From the NCBI RefSeq assembly GCF_003865365.1, contig NZ_RQVR01000002.1, positions 124,001 to 188,000 of the forward strand: a DNA stretch of 64,000 nt, in the 5' to 3' direction. The position numbers and the translations under genes were made by a program. This DNA comes from Flavobacterium macacae (GTDB lineage: Bacteria > Bacteroidota > Bacteroidia > Flavobacteriales > Flavobacteriaceae). This document shows positions 19,145 through 27,876 of this stretch, one piece after another. Every line of letters begins with the position of its first letter. The stretch's first letter is position 1. Below the pieces are notes generated by a model. It did not search any database, was not told where the DNA came from, and saw only the letters and a list, made by a program, of their open reading frames with translations.

Positions 19145-21138
19145 GATAATTCTAATGTTATGGTATTGTTTTTAATAATTGGCTGTCCGGCTTGGATCGA
19201 TTGTTTTTTTACTTTTCCAATACCGACTACTTTCACTTTCATTTTTAAATTTTCGAAAAGCGCAACAGCATCCATTCCTGCCATTCCGTGAACATCTGGA
19301 ACTTTATTTGCTTCGACTAGGTTGGAATATTTGCTGAAATTTTCTTCTTGAATTTTTGTCTTTCTGTTCAAGTTTTTAATTTCATTCGTGGAAGGAACGT
19401 CGGTAAAAATCTTCTGGGCAATTCTTTTGAAAACCGGTCCAGAAACATCTCCTCCATAAAAACCTTTGCTCTTGCTTGGCTTGTGAATAATCACGATGCA
19501 AGAATATTTTGGGTTGTCTGCCGGAAAATAGCCTGCAAAAGAAGACGCATAATACATCGCATCGGTGTGTTTTCCTTTGCCATAATCTACTTGCGCGGTT
19601 CCTGTTTTACCTGCCATTGAAAAATCTTTTGAATACAATTTAGAGGCTGTTCCTTTTTTTACTGTATTTTCAAGAATCTTTCTGATTTGTTTTACTGTTT
19701 CATCCGAACAAATTTTTGGATTGATGATTTCTTTATCGAATTTTTTAATCGTTTTGTTCCACTCTTTAATTTCTTTTACGAAAATCGGTTTTACCATTTC
19801 GCCATCATTTGCAATCGCATTATAAACAGAAAGCATTTGCAACGGCGTTATGGAAACTCCATACCCATATGCCATCCAAGGCAACGTGGTTCCGTACCAA
19901 TTTTTAGCTCCGGGCTGTGGAATTATTGGTTTTCCTTCACCTACAAATGGCAAACCCAACGGCTTGTTCAATCCCATTCCATTGATTCTATCCACAAATT
20001 GCTTTGGATTGTCTTTGTAACTTTCATAAACCGCCTGGGCCATTACCGTGTTTGAAGACAATTCAAAACCTCTTGCCAAAGACACTTTTCCGTAACCGCC
20101 TTTTTTTGAATCCCTTACGTGTCGATTAAAATACACCACATCGCCCCCTTTGGTATCATAAACCTTGCTCGTATCTACTTTTTTATCATCAATCAAAGCA
20201 ATCAAATCAATCAATTTAAATGTAGAACCCGGCTCGTGAGATTCTGCCACCGCATAATTTATCGTCTCATAATAATTGCCGTCAGCACCAATTCCAAGGT
20301 TTGAAATCGCTTTTACTTCACCCGTTTTTGTCTCCATTACCACCACACAACCGTGTTCTGCTTCGTAATATTCCAATTGTTTCAACAATGCGTGATGTGC
20401 AATATCTTGAATGTAAACATCAATTGTCGAGATTACATCGTAACCGTCTTGAGGCTCGACTTGATTGTTATCACTGATTGGTTTCCATTGTCCTTTTGCA
20501 ATTTTTTGCTTTAGAACCTTACCATCTTTTCCATTCAAATATTTTTCGAAAGCTCCTTCAATTCCAATTCTTGTCGGATTTCCCTTTTCATCAAACCTTT
20601 CATAACCAATGGTTCTTTCTGCAATTTTCCCAATTGGATGCTCCCGAATCGTTTTTTGCTCTGAAATCATGCCCCCTTTATTGGTTCCTAATTTGAATAA
20701 CGGAAAGGTTTTCATTCGCATGTATTCTGTGTAGCTCAAGCCTCTCGCCAGCAACAGATATCGGTTTTTGTTAGTTCTGGCTTTTCTCAATTCATTAAAA
20801 TAATGAGAACTTGGTTTTTCTAAAAGAAGCGAAAGTGAATCAGACAACGCTTTTAAATTCTTATCAAAATCTTCTTTTTTGGGAGCCATTGCATCAAAAC
20901 GAATCGTGTAATTTGGGATTGACGTAGCCAATAAACTTCCGTCAGCTGAATACACATTTCCTTTATTTGCCGGAATTACAAAGTTTTTTACGGTTTTATC
21001 TTGCGCCAATTTTCTGTAATAATCCCCTTCAACCCATTGAATATTGGTCAGTTTTACTAAAATACCGACAGCCATTACCAGGACCACGAAAGCGACCAGG
21101 TAAATGCGGTACGAGATATTTTTTTCTTCTACTGCCAT
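19141..21138 (-). CDS. ftsI: Division transpeptidase FtsI (PBP3) with C-terminal PASTA domain
   Basis: FtsI crosslinks septal peptidoglycan. The 665-residue class B PBP has one N-terminal membrane helix (about residues 10-31), a pedestal domain, and the three transpeptidase motifs: STFK at 305-308 (nucleophile Ser305), SSN at 361-363 and KTG at 511-513. The last about 60 residues (VPDVHGMAGMDAVALFENL onward) form a PASTA domain, absent from E. coli FtsI but common in Bacteroidetes. It overlaps ftsL by 10 bases and murE by 4. Confidence 0.95.
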   Translation of the reverse strand: MAVEEKNISYRIYLVAFVVLVMAVGILVKLTNIQWVEGDYYRKLAQDKTVKNFVIPANKGNVYSADGSLLATSIPNYTIRFDAMAPKKEDFDKNLKALSDSLSLLLEKPSSHYFNELRKARTNKNRYLLLARGLSYTEYMRMKTFPLFKLGTNKGGMISEQKTIREHPIGKIAERTIGYERFDEKGNPTRIGIEGAFEKYLNGKDGKVLKQKIAKGQWKPISDNNQVEPQDGYDVISTIDVYIQDIAHHALLKQLEYYEAEHGCVVVMETKTGEVKAISNLGIGADGNYYETINYAVAESHEPGSTFKLIDLIALIDDKKVDTSKVYDTKGGDVVYFNRHVRDSKKGGYGKVSLARGFELSSNTVMAQAVYESYKDNPKQFVDRINGMGLNKPLGLPFVGEGKPIIPQPGAKNWYGTTLPWMAYGYGVSITPLQMLSVYNAIANDGEMVKPIFVKEIKEWNKTIKKFDKEIINPKICSDETVKQIRKILENTVKKGTASKLYSKDFSMAGKTGTAQVDYGKGKHTDAMYYASSFAGYFPADNPKYSCIVIIHKPSKSKGFYGGDVSGPVFKRIAQKIFTDVPSTNEIKNLNRKTKIQEENFSKYSNLVEANKVPDVHGMAGMDAVALFENLKMKVKVVGIGKVKKQSIQAGQPIIKNNTITLELS

Positions 21139-21476
21139 AATTTTTCAAAAAAGCCTTTTTCTTTTTCTTTTAAAACCTTGATTTTCTTTGGAGGAACTGA
21201 CGATGGAAAAATCATTTTTTCTTCCATTTTTGCCGAGATCGTCGATTCCATTTTTAATTTCATTAATTCTGAGCGTCTGTCAACAAATTCTGAACGAAGT
21301 TCTTTTACCTCTTTGTCTAACTCGGTAATTTGGTATGTTTTCTGCTCATAATTGTGTGAATTTGCAATCATAATCAAAGCCAAAACGATCAAGAAAATGA
21401 TGAACTGCCAGTTTTTTGCGGCGTCATCATTGATCAGAAACTTTGCTTTTAATATGCTATAAATTCCACCTTTCAT
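21129..21476 (-). CDS. ftsL: FtsL-like cell division protein
   Basis: A 115-residue bitopic protein with a single transmembrane helix (about residues 23-40) followed by a predicted coiled coil (ITELDKEVKELRSEFVDRRS and on). FtsL proteins share only this architecture and little sequence, so the call rests on size, topology and position between rsmH and ftsI. FtsL pairs with FtsB/DivIC and FtsQ to activate FtsW-FtsI. The tail is Lys/Glu rich. Confidence 0.85.
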   Translation of the reverse strand: MKGGIYSILKAKFLINDDAAKNWQFIIFLIVLALIMIANSHNYEQKTYQITELDKEVKELRSEFVDRRSELMKLKMESTISAKMEEKMIFPSSVPPKKIKVLKEKEKGFFEKLWQ

Positions 21477-21543
21477 TTTTCAGATTTATGTTTTGTGATT
21501 TGTGATTTCAGAAGTCTGCCGACTAAAATCTGCCATCGGAACA

Positions 21544-22452
21544 CTATATTTTTTCTGCGATTCTTAATTTCGCGCTTCTTGCCCTGTTGTTGATTCTGAT
21601 TTCAGCATCATTGGGAACGATCAATTTTCCGATAGTTTTAAATGGAACCGAAAAATTTCCAAAGAAATCACGTTCTGGTTCACCTTCGAACATTCCGTTT
21701 TTAATGTATCTTTTTACCAAACGATCTTCTAAGGAATGATAAGAAATCACGCTCAATCTTCCGCCTGGCTTCAAAATTTCTAAAGACTGCTCTAAAAATT
21801 CTTTCAAGACATCCATTTCCTGATTCACTTCAATTCGAACTGCCTGATACATTTGAGCCAAGATCTTGTGGCTTTTGTGCGCCGGAAGAAATCGACTTAA
21901 AACCGTTTTTAACTGTTCTGTATTTTTGATTTCTTCAATTTCTCTCGCTTCTAAAATCACTCTTGCAATTGCCGGAGCATTTTTCAATTCGCCATAGTCA
22001 TAAAACACACGGCGCAAATTGGCTTCGTCATATTCATTAACCACTTTATAAGCGCTCAAGTCATTTTTTTGGCTCATTCTCATATCCAATTCTGCATCGA
22101 AACGAGTTGAAAAACCTCTTTCAGCCACATCAAACTGGTGCGAAGAAACACCTAAATCCGCCAAAATTCCGTCAACAGCTTTCACACCGTGGAACCTCAA
22201 AAACCTTTTGATGAATCTGAAATTTTCATTGATCAATGTAAATCTTTCGTCATCTAAAGCGTTTGCCAAAGCGTCTTCGTCTTGATCAAAACCAAACAAT
22301 CTTCCGTCTGGACCCAATCTTTTTAAAATTTCTTTTGAATGACCGCCACCGCCGAACGTCACATCCACATAAACTCCGTCTGGCTTGATATCCAAACCAT
22401 CCACAGTTTCCATTAATAATACCGGATTATGATATTCCATTGTCGTCGTCAT
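21544..22452 (-). CDS. rsmH: 16S rRNA m4C1402 methyltransferase RsmH
   Basis: RsmH methylates N4 of C1402 in the 16S rRNA P site. The 302-residue protein has the N-terminal YHNPVLLMETVDGL, SAM-binding motif VDVTFGGGGHSKEIL (about residues 28-42), FDQDEDAL, ADLGVSSHQFD (about 101-111) with the family's SxxQ-type signature, and ISYHSLEDRLVK near residue 240. It overlaps mraZ by 26 bases. An alternative start at MEYHNP, four codons in, is possible. Confidence 0.95.
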   Translation of the reverse strand: MTTTMEYHNPVLLMETVDGLDIKPDGVYVDVTFGGGGHSKEILKRLGPDGRLFGFDQDEDALANALDDERFTLINENFRFIKRFLRFHGVKAVDGILADLGVSSHQFDVAERGFSTRFDAELDMRMSQKNDLSAYKVVNEYDEANLRRVFYDYGELKNAPAIARVILEAREIEEIKNTEQLKTVLSRFLPAHKSHKILAQMYQAVRIEVNQEMDVLKEFLEQSLEILKPGGRLSVISYHSLEDRLVKRYIKNGMFEGEPERDFFGNFSVPFKTIGKLIVPNDAEIRINNRARSAKLRIAEKI

Positions 22453-22900
22453 TTATATTTCCCATTACATCTTCAGCCAAATCTGCAAAATCGATATCAT
22501 CGCCAGAAATTGATTTTTCATATAAATCTTTATCCCAGATTTCCACGATATTTACTGCTGAAGACAACACTAAATCTTTTGAAATGCTTCCGAAAGCCAC
22601 CAAATCTTTCGGAATCAAAAGCCTTCCCAAATTGTCAATTTCCACTACTTTTACACCAGCCGTAAATTTTCTGATGAAATCGTTATTTTTCTTTACAAAT
22701 CGGTTCAACTTATTGATTTTCTGCATCATTAAATTCCATTCAGCCATTGGATACAACTCCAAACAAGGCTGAAAAACAGAACGCTTCAACACAAAACCAT
22801 CGTTCAATGAATCAGTCAATTGCTTCTTCAGGGGCGCTGGCAAAAGCACTCTCCCCTTAGCATCAACCTTACATTCATATGTTCCAATGATGGTATTCAA
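22427..22900 (-). CDS. mraZ: Transcriptional regulator MraZ
   Basis: MraZ is a DNA-binding protein with two SpoVT/AbrB-like repeats that regulates its own operon in studied bacteria. The 157-residue product starts NTIIGTYECKVDAKGRVLLP (repeat 1, with the DxxGR motif), and repeat 2 contains VEIDNLGRLLIPKDL (about residues 87-101). Translation must begin at a TTG (22900-22898), since no ATG precedes the conserved N-terminus. Direct repeats that could be its binding sites lie 46 to 92 bases upstream. Confidence 0.93.
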   Translation of the reverse strand: MNTIIGTYECKVDAKGRVLLPAPLKKQLTDSLNDGFVLKRSVFQPCLELYPMAEWNLMMQKINKLNRFVKKNNDFIRKFTAGVKVVEIDNLGRLLIPKDLVAFGSISKDLVLSSAVNIVEIWDKDLYEKSISGDDIDFADLAEDVMGNINDDDNGIS

Positions 22901-22927
22901 TTAGTTACGTTTTTTAATGATTTATAG

Positions 22928-22992
22928 CAAATGTAGAAAAATAATTACCACAATTTACCACAATCTACCACTTTGTTAATAAGTTTTACCAC
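22928..22992 (-). promoter_or_regulatory. mraZ/dcw promoter with four candidate MraZ boxes
   Basis: On the minus strand the -7 box TACATTTG (22935-22928) lies 27 bases before the TTG start. Directly upstream are GTGGTA boxes (TACCAC on the plus strand) at 22946-22951, 22956-22961 and 22966-22971, exactly 10 bp apart, and a fourth at 22987-22992. MraZ of E. coli and Mollicutes binds similarly spaced direct repeats with a GTGG core upstream of mraZ. Regulation is inferred from this match. Confidence 0.75.
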
Positions 22993-23294
22993 TTTGGAAC
23001 AAAACCAGATAATCTTCATTTTATCTTAACATTAGGTTTCATTATCAATCTTTTAACGAATTTTAAGTTTTATAAAAAATTCAGCAAGCGATTTAGGAAT
23101 TTTGATAGGTATATTAAATTATTCAGAAAATGAGAAACACGAGAGTCGTTTCGAAACAATTGACTGTTAGACTTTTAACCAAATTCAAGGAAGTAATTAT
23201 TTTTTGAGATGAAATTACTTACGCAAAAGTAAAATCTGTTAAAAATTTAAAAGTAATTTATCAGCGCAAAAAATTATTTTTATTGAGAAAATCA

Positions 23295-23302
23295 TATATT
23301 TG
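23295..23302 (+). promoter_or_regulatory. -7 promoter box of the hydrolase gene
   Basis: TATATTTG matches TAnnTTTG and lies 38 bases before the ATG. A -33 TTG at standard spacing is not evident. Confidence 0.45.
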
Positions 23303-23340
23303 TTGTTCCCTAAATAGGGTTAAAATGCCTAAAACTATCA

Positions 23341-24102
23341 ATGGAAGATTTAATAAAAGAAGGAAAATACAAATATTTTGAAGCCGGAGAAGGCACGCCA
23401 ATCATCATACTCCACGGATTAATGGGAGGACTGAGTAATTTTGGCGGTGTTGCAGATTATTTTCCAAAACACGGATATAAAGTGGTTATTCCAGAATTGC
23501 CGATTTATACCCAAAATATCTTAAAAACAAACGTAAAAGCATTTGCAAAATACGTTAAGGATTTCATCACTTATAAAGGTTACGACCGCGTTATTTTATT
23601 AGGAAATTCACTTGGAGGACACATCGCTTTGTACCACACAAAAATGTATCCTGAAAAAATGCTTGGACTGATAATCACCGGAAGCTCAGGATTATATGAA
23701 AGCGCCATGGGCGACAGCTATCCAAGAAGAGGCGACTATGATTACATTCAGAAAAAAGCAGAAGACGTTTTTTATGATCCAAAGATTGCTACAAAAGAAA
23801 TTGTTGACGAAGTATATGCGATGGCAAACGACCGCATCAAATTGATCAAGACTTTAACGATTGCCAAAAGTGCCATTCGACACAATATGGCGAAAGATTT
23901 ACCAAAAATGCACGTTCCGACTTGTATCATTTGGGGAAAAAATGACAAGGTTACTCCGCCTGAAGTTGCTGAAGAATTTGACCAATTATTGCCCAATTCC
24001 TCTTTATACTGGATTGACAAATGTGGCCACGCTGCGATGATGGAACATCCAGACGAGTTCAACAAATTGATGCACGAATGGCTTCAAAAGACAAATTTAT
24101 AG
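23341..24102 (+). CDS. Alpha/beta-fold hydrolase
   Basis: A 253-residue cytoplasmic alpha/beta hydrolase with a complete triad: nucleophile Ser90 in LLGNSLGGH, Asp202 in GKNDKVTPPE and His230 in CGHAAMMEHP. HGLMGG (25-30) would form the oxyanion hole. No signal peptide is visible. The substrate cannot be told from sequence; similar proteins include esterases and C-C hydrolases. It lies upstream of yihA on the same strand but a strong terminator separates them. Confidence 0.88.
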   Translation: MEDLIKEGKYKYFEAGEGTPIIILHGLMGGLSNFGGVADYFPKHGYKVVIPELPIYTQNILKTNVKAFAKYVKDFITYKGYDRVILLGNSLGGHIALYHTKMYPEKMLGLIITGSSGLYESAMGDSYPRRGDYDYIQKKAEDVFYDPKIATKEIVDEVYAMANDRIKLIKTLTIAKSAIRHNMAKDLPKMHVPTCIIWGKNDKVTPPEVAEEFDQLLPNSSLYWIDKCGHAAMMEHPDEFNKLMHEWLQKTNL

Positions 24103-24120
24103 TCTGACAACGAAATTTCC

Positions 24121-24158
24121 AACCGCTGTTTTTAATAAAAACAGCGGTTATTTTTTTT
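24121..24158 (+). terminator. Terminator of the hydrolase gene
   Basis: A 13-bp perfect stem (24121-24133 with 24137-24149, arms AACCGCTGTTTTT and AAAAACAGCGGTT) and a 3-base loop are followed by eight T. Confidence 0.92.
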
Positions 24159-24161
24159 GAT

Positions 24162-24169
24162 TACCTTTG
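24162..24169 (+). promoter_or_regulatory. -7 promoter box of yihA
   Basis: TACCTTTG lies 4 bases after the T run of the preceding terminator and 19 bases before the yihA ATG, leaving room for only a short leader. Confidence 0.6.
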
Positions 24170-24188
24170 CACAAATCGAATATCCGTT

Positions 24189-24809
24189 ATGAAAATTAAT
24201 ACCGCCGAATTTATAATCAGCAATTCTGAAGTCAGCAAATGCCCAACTGAGCGCTTGCCAGAATATGCTTTTATTGGAAGGTCAAATGTTGGAAAATCCT
24301 CATTGATTAATATGTTGACCAATCACAAGAGTTTGGCAAAAACTTCGGGAAGACCCGGAAAAACACAGCTTATCAATCACTTTAAAATCAATAACAATTG
24401 GTTTTTGGTCGATTTGCCAGGTTATGGCTATGCCCGTGTTTCAAAGAAAACAAAGGAAGTTTTTCAAAAATTCATCACTGATTATTTTGAAAAAAGAGAA
24501 CAAATGGTTTGTGCTTTTGTGTTGATCGACATCCGTTTGGAAGCCCAAGCAATTGATTTGGAATTCCTTACTTATTTAGGAGAATATGAAGTTCCGTTCT
24601 GTATCATTTTTACAAAAGCTGACAAAATCAGCAAAACCAAAATTGATTCGCACGTGGCTGCCTACAAGAAAAAAATGCTTGCCAACAACTGGGAAGAAAT
24701 GCCACCTTACTTTGTAACCTCATCAACTGAAGGAACCGGAAAAGATTCAGTTTTGCACTACATTGACGAAATCAACCAAGAAGTTTTTAAAGACTTGAAT
24801 AGTTTTTAA
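24189..24809 (+). CDS. yihA: Ribosome biogenesis GTPase YihA/YsxC (EngB)
   Basis: This TRAFAC GTPase takes part in large ribosomal subunit assembly. The 206-residue protein has G1 GRSNVGKSS (about residues 30-38), the switch I TSGRPGKTQ, G3 DLPGYGYA (about 75-82), G4 TKADK and G5-like TSSTEGTG. Length is typical. It converges with gldC, with a shared hairpin between them. Confidence 0.96.
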   Translation: MKINTAEFIISNSEVSKCPTERLPEYAFIGRSNVGKSSLINMLTNHKSLAKTSGRPGKTQLINHFKINNNWFLVDLPGYGYARVSKKTKEVFQKFITDYFEKREQMVCAFVLIDIRLEAQAIDLEFLTYLGEYEVPFCIIFTKADKISKTKIDSHVAAYKKKMLANNWEEMPPYFVTSSTEGTGKDSVLHYIDEINQEVFKDLNSF

Positions 24810-24880
24810 TTTTCTACCGCAGATTTTCAGATCAGAACTCCAGGATTTACATCCAATCTTTATATTGAAAATCTGTAACT

Positions 24881-24920
24881 AAAAAAAATCCCGAATTCAA
24901 AATTGAATTCGGGATTTTTT
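24881..24920. terminator. Bidirectional terminator between yihA and gldC
   Basis: A 14-bp inverted repeat (AATCCCGAATTCAA, 24887-24900, with TTGAATTCGGGATT, 24903-24916) has an A run on the left and a T run on the right. Confidence 0.88.
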
Positions 24921-24935
24921 AGGTTTACGAAGAAC

Positions 24936-25277
24936 TTATTCTTCTTTTTTCAATTCCATTTTTTCTGCAAAATAATCGCAGAAATCTTTCATGGTGTCTG
25001 CCATCTTTTCATCGTCTGTTGCTCTTTGAAACGTGTCAGCCATCGCCACTAAGCTTTGGTGGAAGAATTTTTTCATCTCATCAACCGGCATGTCTTTTGT
25101 CCAAAGATCGATTCTCATTGTTTCCTGCACTTTGCTGTCCCAAAAAGAAAGCATCATTGCTTTTGACTCTTCCTGAACCACACCGCCGTCTTGCGCCGAC
25201 CAAAATAATTTTTCTGGAACGCGGTTATCATCTAACTCTACAGTGATTTTAATATCTGAAGTTATTTTTTTTGACAT
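24936..25277 (-). CDS. gldC: Gliding motility protein GldC
   Basis: A 113-residue soluble protein matching GldC, a small cytoplasmic accessory gliding protein known from Flavobacterium johnsoniae. Recognisable are ITVELDDNRVPEKLFWSAQD, the LSFWD segment near residue 43 and the helical MPVDEMKKFFHQSLVAMADT. The start codon overlaps the gldB stop (TAATG, one shared base), so the two are co-translated. In F. johnsoniae gldC mutants are only partly impaired; the exact function is unknown. Confidence 0.93.
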   Translation of the reverse strand: MSKKITSDIKITVELDDNRVPEKLFWSAQDGGVVQEESKAMMLSFWDSKVQETMRIDLWTKDMPVDEMKKFFHQSLVAMADTFQRATDDEKMADTMKDFCDYFAEKMELKKEE

Positions 25278-26236
25278 TACTTCTTAGGTTTGTATTTACT
25301 ATTATCGAAAATTTCTTTTGCATCCGCTTGCAATAATTGCTGCAAAGATACATCATTGTTTTGCATATAGGCACGTACAATCTGCCATCCCACCCACATG
25401 CCGATCCTTCCTGGCGATTCATTGTCAATTTCAAGTCCGAATTTTGAAAACGGCGCTGGATTGATAAATCTTCCCGGCAACTTTGAATCAGAATCATACA
25501 GCAGCTTTTCATCCACAAAATACCTCCAGACATAACCTTCATTATCTTTACACCATTCAATTTGCTCTGGCGTGTAGGCAATTTTTACATCGTCAGAAAG
25601 CTTTGGAAGCAACAAATCTTTGAGATATAATTCTTTCCCGAAATAAATCATTTGAGATAAAAGCGTCCTGTCAGTTGGAGGCGGAATCACACGCATTGAA
25701 AAATCAGAAACCACATCAGGAAGCAATTGCGCCTTTTCAAAGTTGATCTTTTGATAATTTGGAAAATCCACATAAAAACGATGGTCTTTGCCTAAATAGG
25801 TATCTAACGAAACCAAAAGCAAGCTATCCGCATAAATAACTTTTGCCTGCGTGTCAACTTCAGAAATCAAGGTGATGACTTTTAGCACATTAGTTTGCGG
25901 AAAATAAAATTTTATTCTTCTGAATAATTCTTCCAGATCGTTAGTTTCTGCTGAAAAATCTCCAAATTGTTTTTGAACTTCCGCATGCAATTCTTTTAAA
26001 AGCGGATCTTTCATTTTATCAGTCCAAACCACATCGTCATTTCCTTCAGGAAAAAAATAAGGATATTTTTCTTTTAGTACGGAAAGTTCTTCGGGATTTG
26101 TCTCATAAAATAATTTATCAAACCGCTCTACTTTTAATTTTAACGGTATTTGGTCAATTTTTTCTTGCACTTTATCTTTTTTTTCACACGCAACGAAAAT
26201 TGTCACGAAAAATAACAAAATTGTAAATTTCTTCAT
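25277..26236 (-). CDS. gldB: Gliding motility lipoprotein GldB
   Basis: GldB is needed for gliding in F. johnsoniae; its molecular role is not established. The 319-residue product has a lipoprotein signal peptide with lipobox FVAC (Cys17), so it should be anchored in the envelope. Family features include RFDKLFYETNPEEL, the KYPYFFP motif near residue 59, and MWVGWQIVRAYM toward the C-terminus. gldC follows with a one-base overlap; nadE diverges upstream with a 117-base gap. Confidence 0.93.
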   Translation of the reverse strand: MKKFTILLFFVTIFVACEKKDKVQEKIDQIPLKLKVERFDKLFYETNPEELSVLKEKYPYFFPEGNDDVVWTDKMKDPLLKELHAEVQKQFGDFSAETNDLEELFRRIKFYFPQTNVLKVITLISEVDTQAKVIYADSLLLVSLDTYLGKDHRFYVDFPNYQKINFEKAQLLPDVVSDFSMRVIPPPTDRTLLSQMIYFGKELYLKDLLLPKLSDDVKIAYTPEQIEWCKDNEGYVWRYFVDEKLLYDSDSKLPGRFINPAPFSKFGLEIDNESPGRIGMWVGWQIVRAYMQNNDVSLQQLLQADAKEIFDNSKYKPKK

Positions 26237-26353
26237 ATAAATTTGTTGGAATTTTTCTATTAAAATCTTAACCTAATATTATGAAAAGTTTTTTCTAACT
26301 TTATAATAGAAAATTAAGATACAAATATACAATTCAAGTTTCTTAAATAGAAT

Positions 26354-27175
26354 ATGGAAATGCAAAAAAAGAGCACATTAAAAACGGAAGAAGTTAAAAA
26401 TCACATCGTCAATTGGCTTACAGATTATGCTACAAAAGCAAAAGTTAATGGTTTTGTTGTTGGTATTTCAGGCGGGGTGGATTCTGCAGTAACTTCTACA
26501 TTATGTGCCTTGACAGGATTTCCTACCTTATGTGTAGAAATGCCGATTCATCAGGCTGAAAGCCATGTTTCAAGAGGAAGAGAGCATATTGAGCAATTGA
26601 AAAAGAGATTTGATACTGTTTCAAATATTGAAACCAATTTGACTTCTGTTTTTGAAATGTTTAAAAGCTTGGTTCCTGCTGGAGAAAATGAAATAAAATA
26701 CAATCTTTCGCTTGCCAACACAAGAGCGCGCCTGCGAATGACTACCTTATACTATCATGGAGGCATTAATGGTTTGATTGTTGCAGGAACAGGAAACAAG
26801 ATAGAAGACTTTGGCGTAGGTTTTTATACTAAATATGGAGACGGAGGCGTTGATGTAAGTCCTATTGCGGATTTAATGAAATCTGAAGTATTCCAATTAG
26901 CAGCCCATTTAGGCGTTCCGAATGCCATTTTAAATGCTGCTCCAACTGATGGCTTATTTGGTGATAACAGAAGCGATGAAGAGCAGCTTGGAGCTAGTTA
27001 TGATGAATTAGAATGGGCGATGGCCCAATCAGATGCTGGAAGACAAAAAAGCGAGTTCTCTGGCAGAGAATTAGAAGTTTTTGAAATCTATACGAGATTG
27101 AATTTCGTAAATCAGCATAAGATGAATCCCATACCAGTTTGCGAAATACCACTTTCACTAAAAATAGTAACATAA
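26354..27175 (+). CDS. nadE: NAD(+) synthase, ammonia-dependent type
   Basis: NadE converts nicotinic acid adenine dinucleotide to NAD with ATP. The 273-residue protein has the ATP-pyrophosphatase P-loop SGGVDS (39-44), then NTRARLRMTTLYYH, AGTGNKIEDFGVGFYTKYGDG and the DL-K-S metal/substrate region SPIADLMKSEVF. There is no N-terminal glutaminase domain, so free ammonia is the expected nitrogen source. It is divergent from gldB; I see no shared function. Confidence 0.94.
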   Translation: MEMQKKSTLKTEEVKNHIVNWLTDYATKAKVNGFVVGISGGVDSAVTSTLCALTGFPTLCVEMPIHQAESHVSRGREHIEQLKKRFDTVSNIETNLTSVFEMFKSLVPAGENEIKYNLSLANTRARLRMTTLYYHGGINGLIVAGTGNKIEDFGVGFYTKYGDGGVDVSPIADLMKSEVFQLAAHLGVPNAILNAAPTDGLFGDNRSDEEQLGASYDELEWAMAQSDAGRQKSEFSGRELEVFEIYTRLNFVNQHKMNPIPVCEIPLSLKIVT

Positions 27176-27246
27176 ATTGAGTTAGCATCAAAATTTTAAC
27201 TAAATTTACTTACAATTTATTTATTTAAATTTAAAATTCCGAAATT

Positions 27247-27876
27247 ATGATTAAAGTTTGCCTGGCTGATAACCACCCAATTGTCCATTACGGGATTAAA
27301 TCTTACTTCAAAGAAAGCTCAGAAGTAAGCATAGTTGGACACGCCGAAAACTTTCAAGCTCTTGAAGACATCTTGAGCAAAAAAGCAGTTGACATTGTCA
27401 TTCTAGATTTAGACTTAGAAGGCCTTTCAAGTATTAACCTTGTAAAAAGCATGGTAAAAGAATATCCTGCTACAAAATTGGTTATTTACACGAATCTTTC
27501 TGAACAAATGTATGCCCCCAATGCATTAAAAGCTGGAGTCGCTGCATACATTCACAAAACTTCTAAATTAGAAACTGTCGCTTCTGCTTTGACGAAAGTA
27601 AACAATGGTTCTGTTGTTTTTAGCGAAACAGTAAAGAAAAATCTAGCCTTGATTGGTAAAAGAAACAAATCTGAGCGTTTGTACAGAAAACTTTCAACTA
27701 GAGAAATCGAAGTGCTTCGTTATTTAAGCGATGGTAAAAAGAACAAAGAAATTGCTAAAATCCTTGATTTGAACGAAAAAACCGTAAGTACTTACAAATT
27801 AAGATTGCTTACCAAATTGAACGTTACCAATCTTGTGGATTTAGTAAACAAAGCAAAGACATTAGAAATCGTTTAG
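27247..27876 (+). CDS. Response regulator, NarL/LuxR family
   Basis: A 209-residue two-domain regulator. The receiver domain (about 1-120) has acidic pocket ADN (7-9), probable phosphoacceptor Asp54 in VILDLD and the conserved Lys in HKTS. The C-terminal LuxR-type helix-turn-helix (about 147-205) contains LSTREIEVLRYLSDGKKNKE and KTVSTYKLRLLTKL. No histidine kinase is encoded next to it, so it is an orphan whose partner must be elsewhere. Its stop overlaps the facing dnaG stop by 4 bases. Confidence 0.9.
   Translation: MIKVCLADNHPIVHYGIKSYFKESSEVSIVGHAENFQALEDILSKKAVDIVILDLDLEGLSSINLVKSMVKEYPATKLVIYTNLSEQMYAPNALKAGVAAYIHKTSKLETVASALTKVNNGSVVFSETVKKNLALIGKRNKSERLYRKLSTREIEVLRYLSDGKKNKEIAKILDLNEKTVSTYKLRLLTKLNVTNLVDLVNKAKTLEIV

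Larger units (their letters stand above)
22901..23340. other. Divergent intergenic region mraZ / hydrolase
   Basis: The gap of 440 bases holds the mraZ promoter and boxes (22928-22992) and, for the other direction, a TATATTTG box (23295-23302). Between them I see only AT-rich sequence and a 25-codon ATG frame near 23130 that has no support as a gene. Confidence 0.65.

Noticed and set aside
22429-22772. Plus-strand frames opposite mraZ
   Set aside because: Antisense shadows of conserved mraZ and rsmH codons without family similarity.
23130-23210. 25-codon ATG frame in the mraZ/hydrolase gap
   Set aside because: Too short, no start signal, no recognisable sequence.
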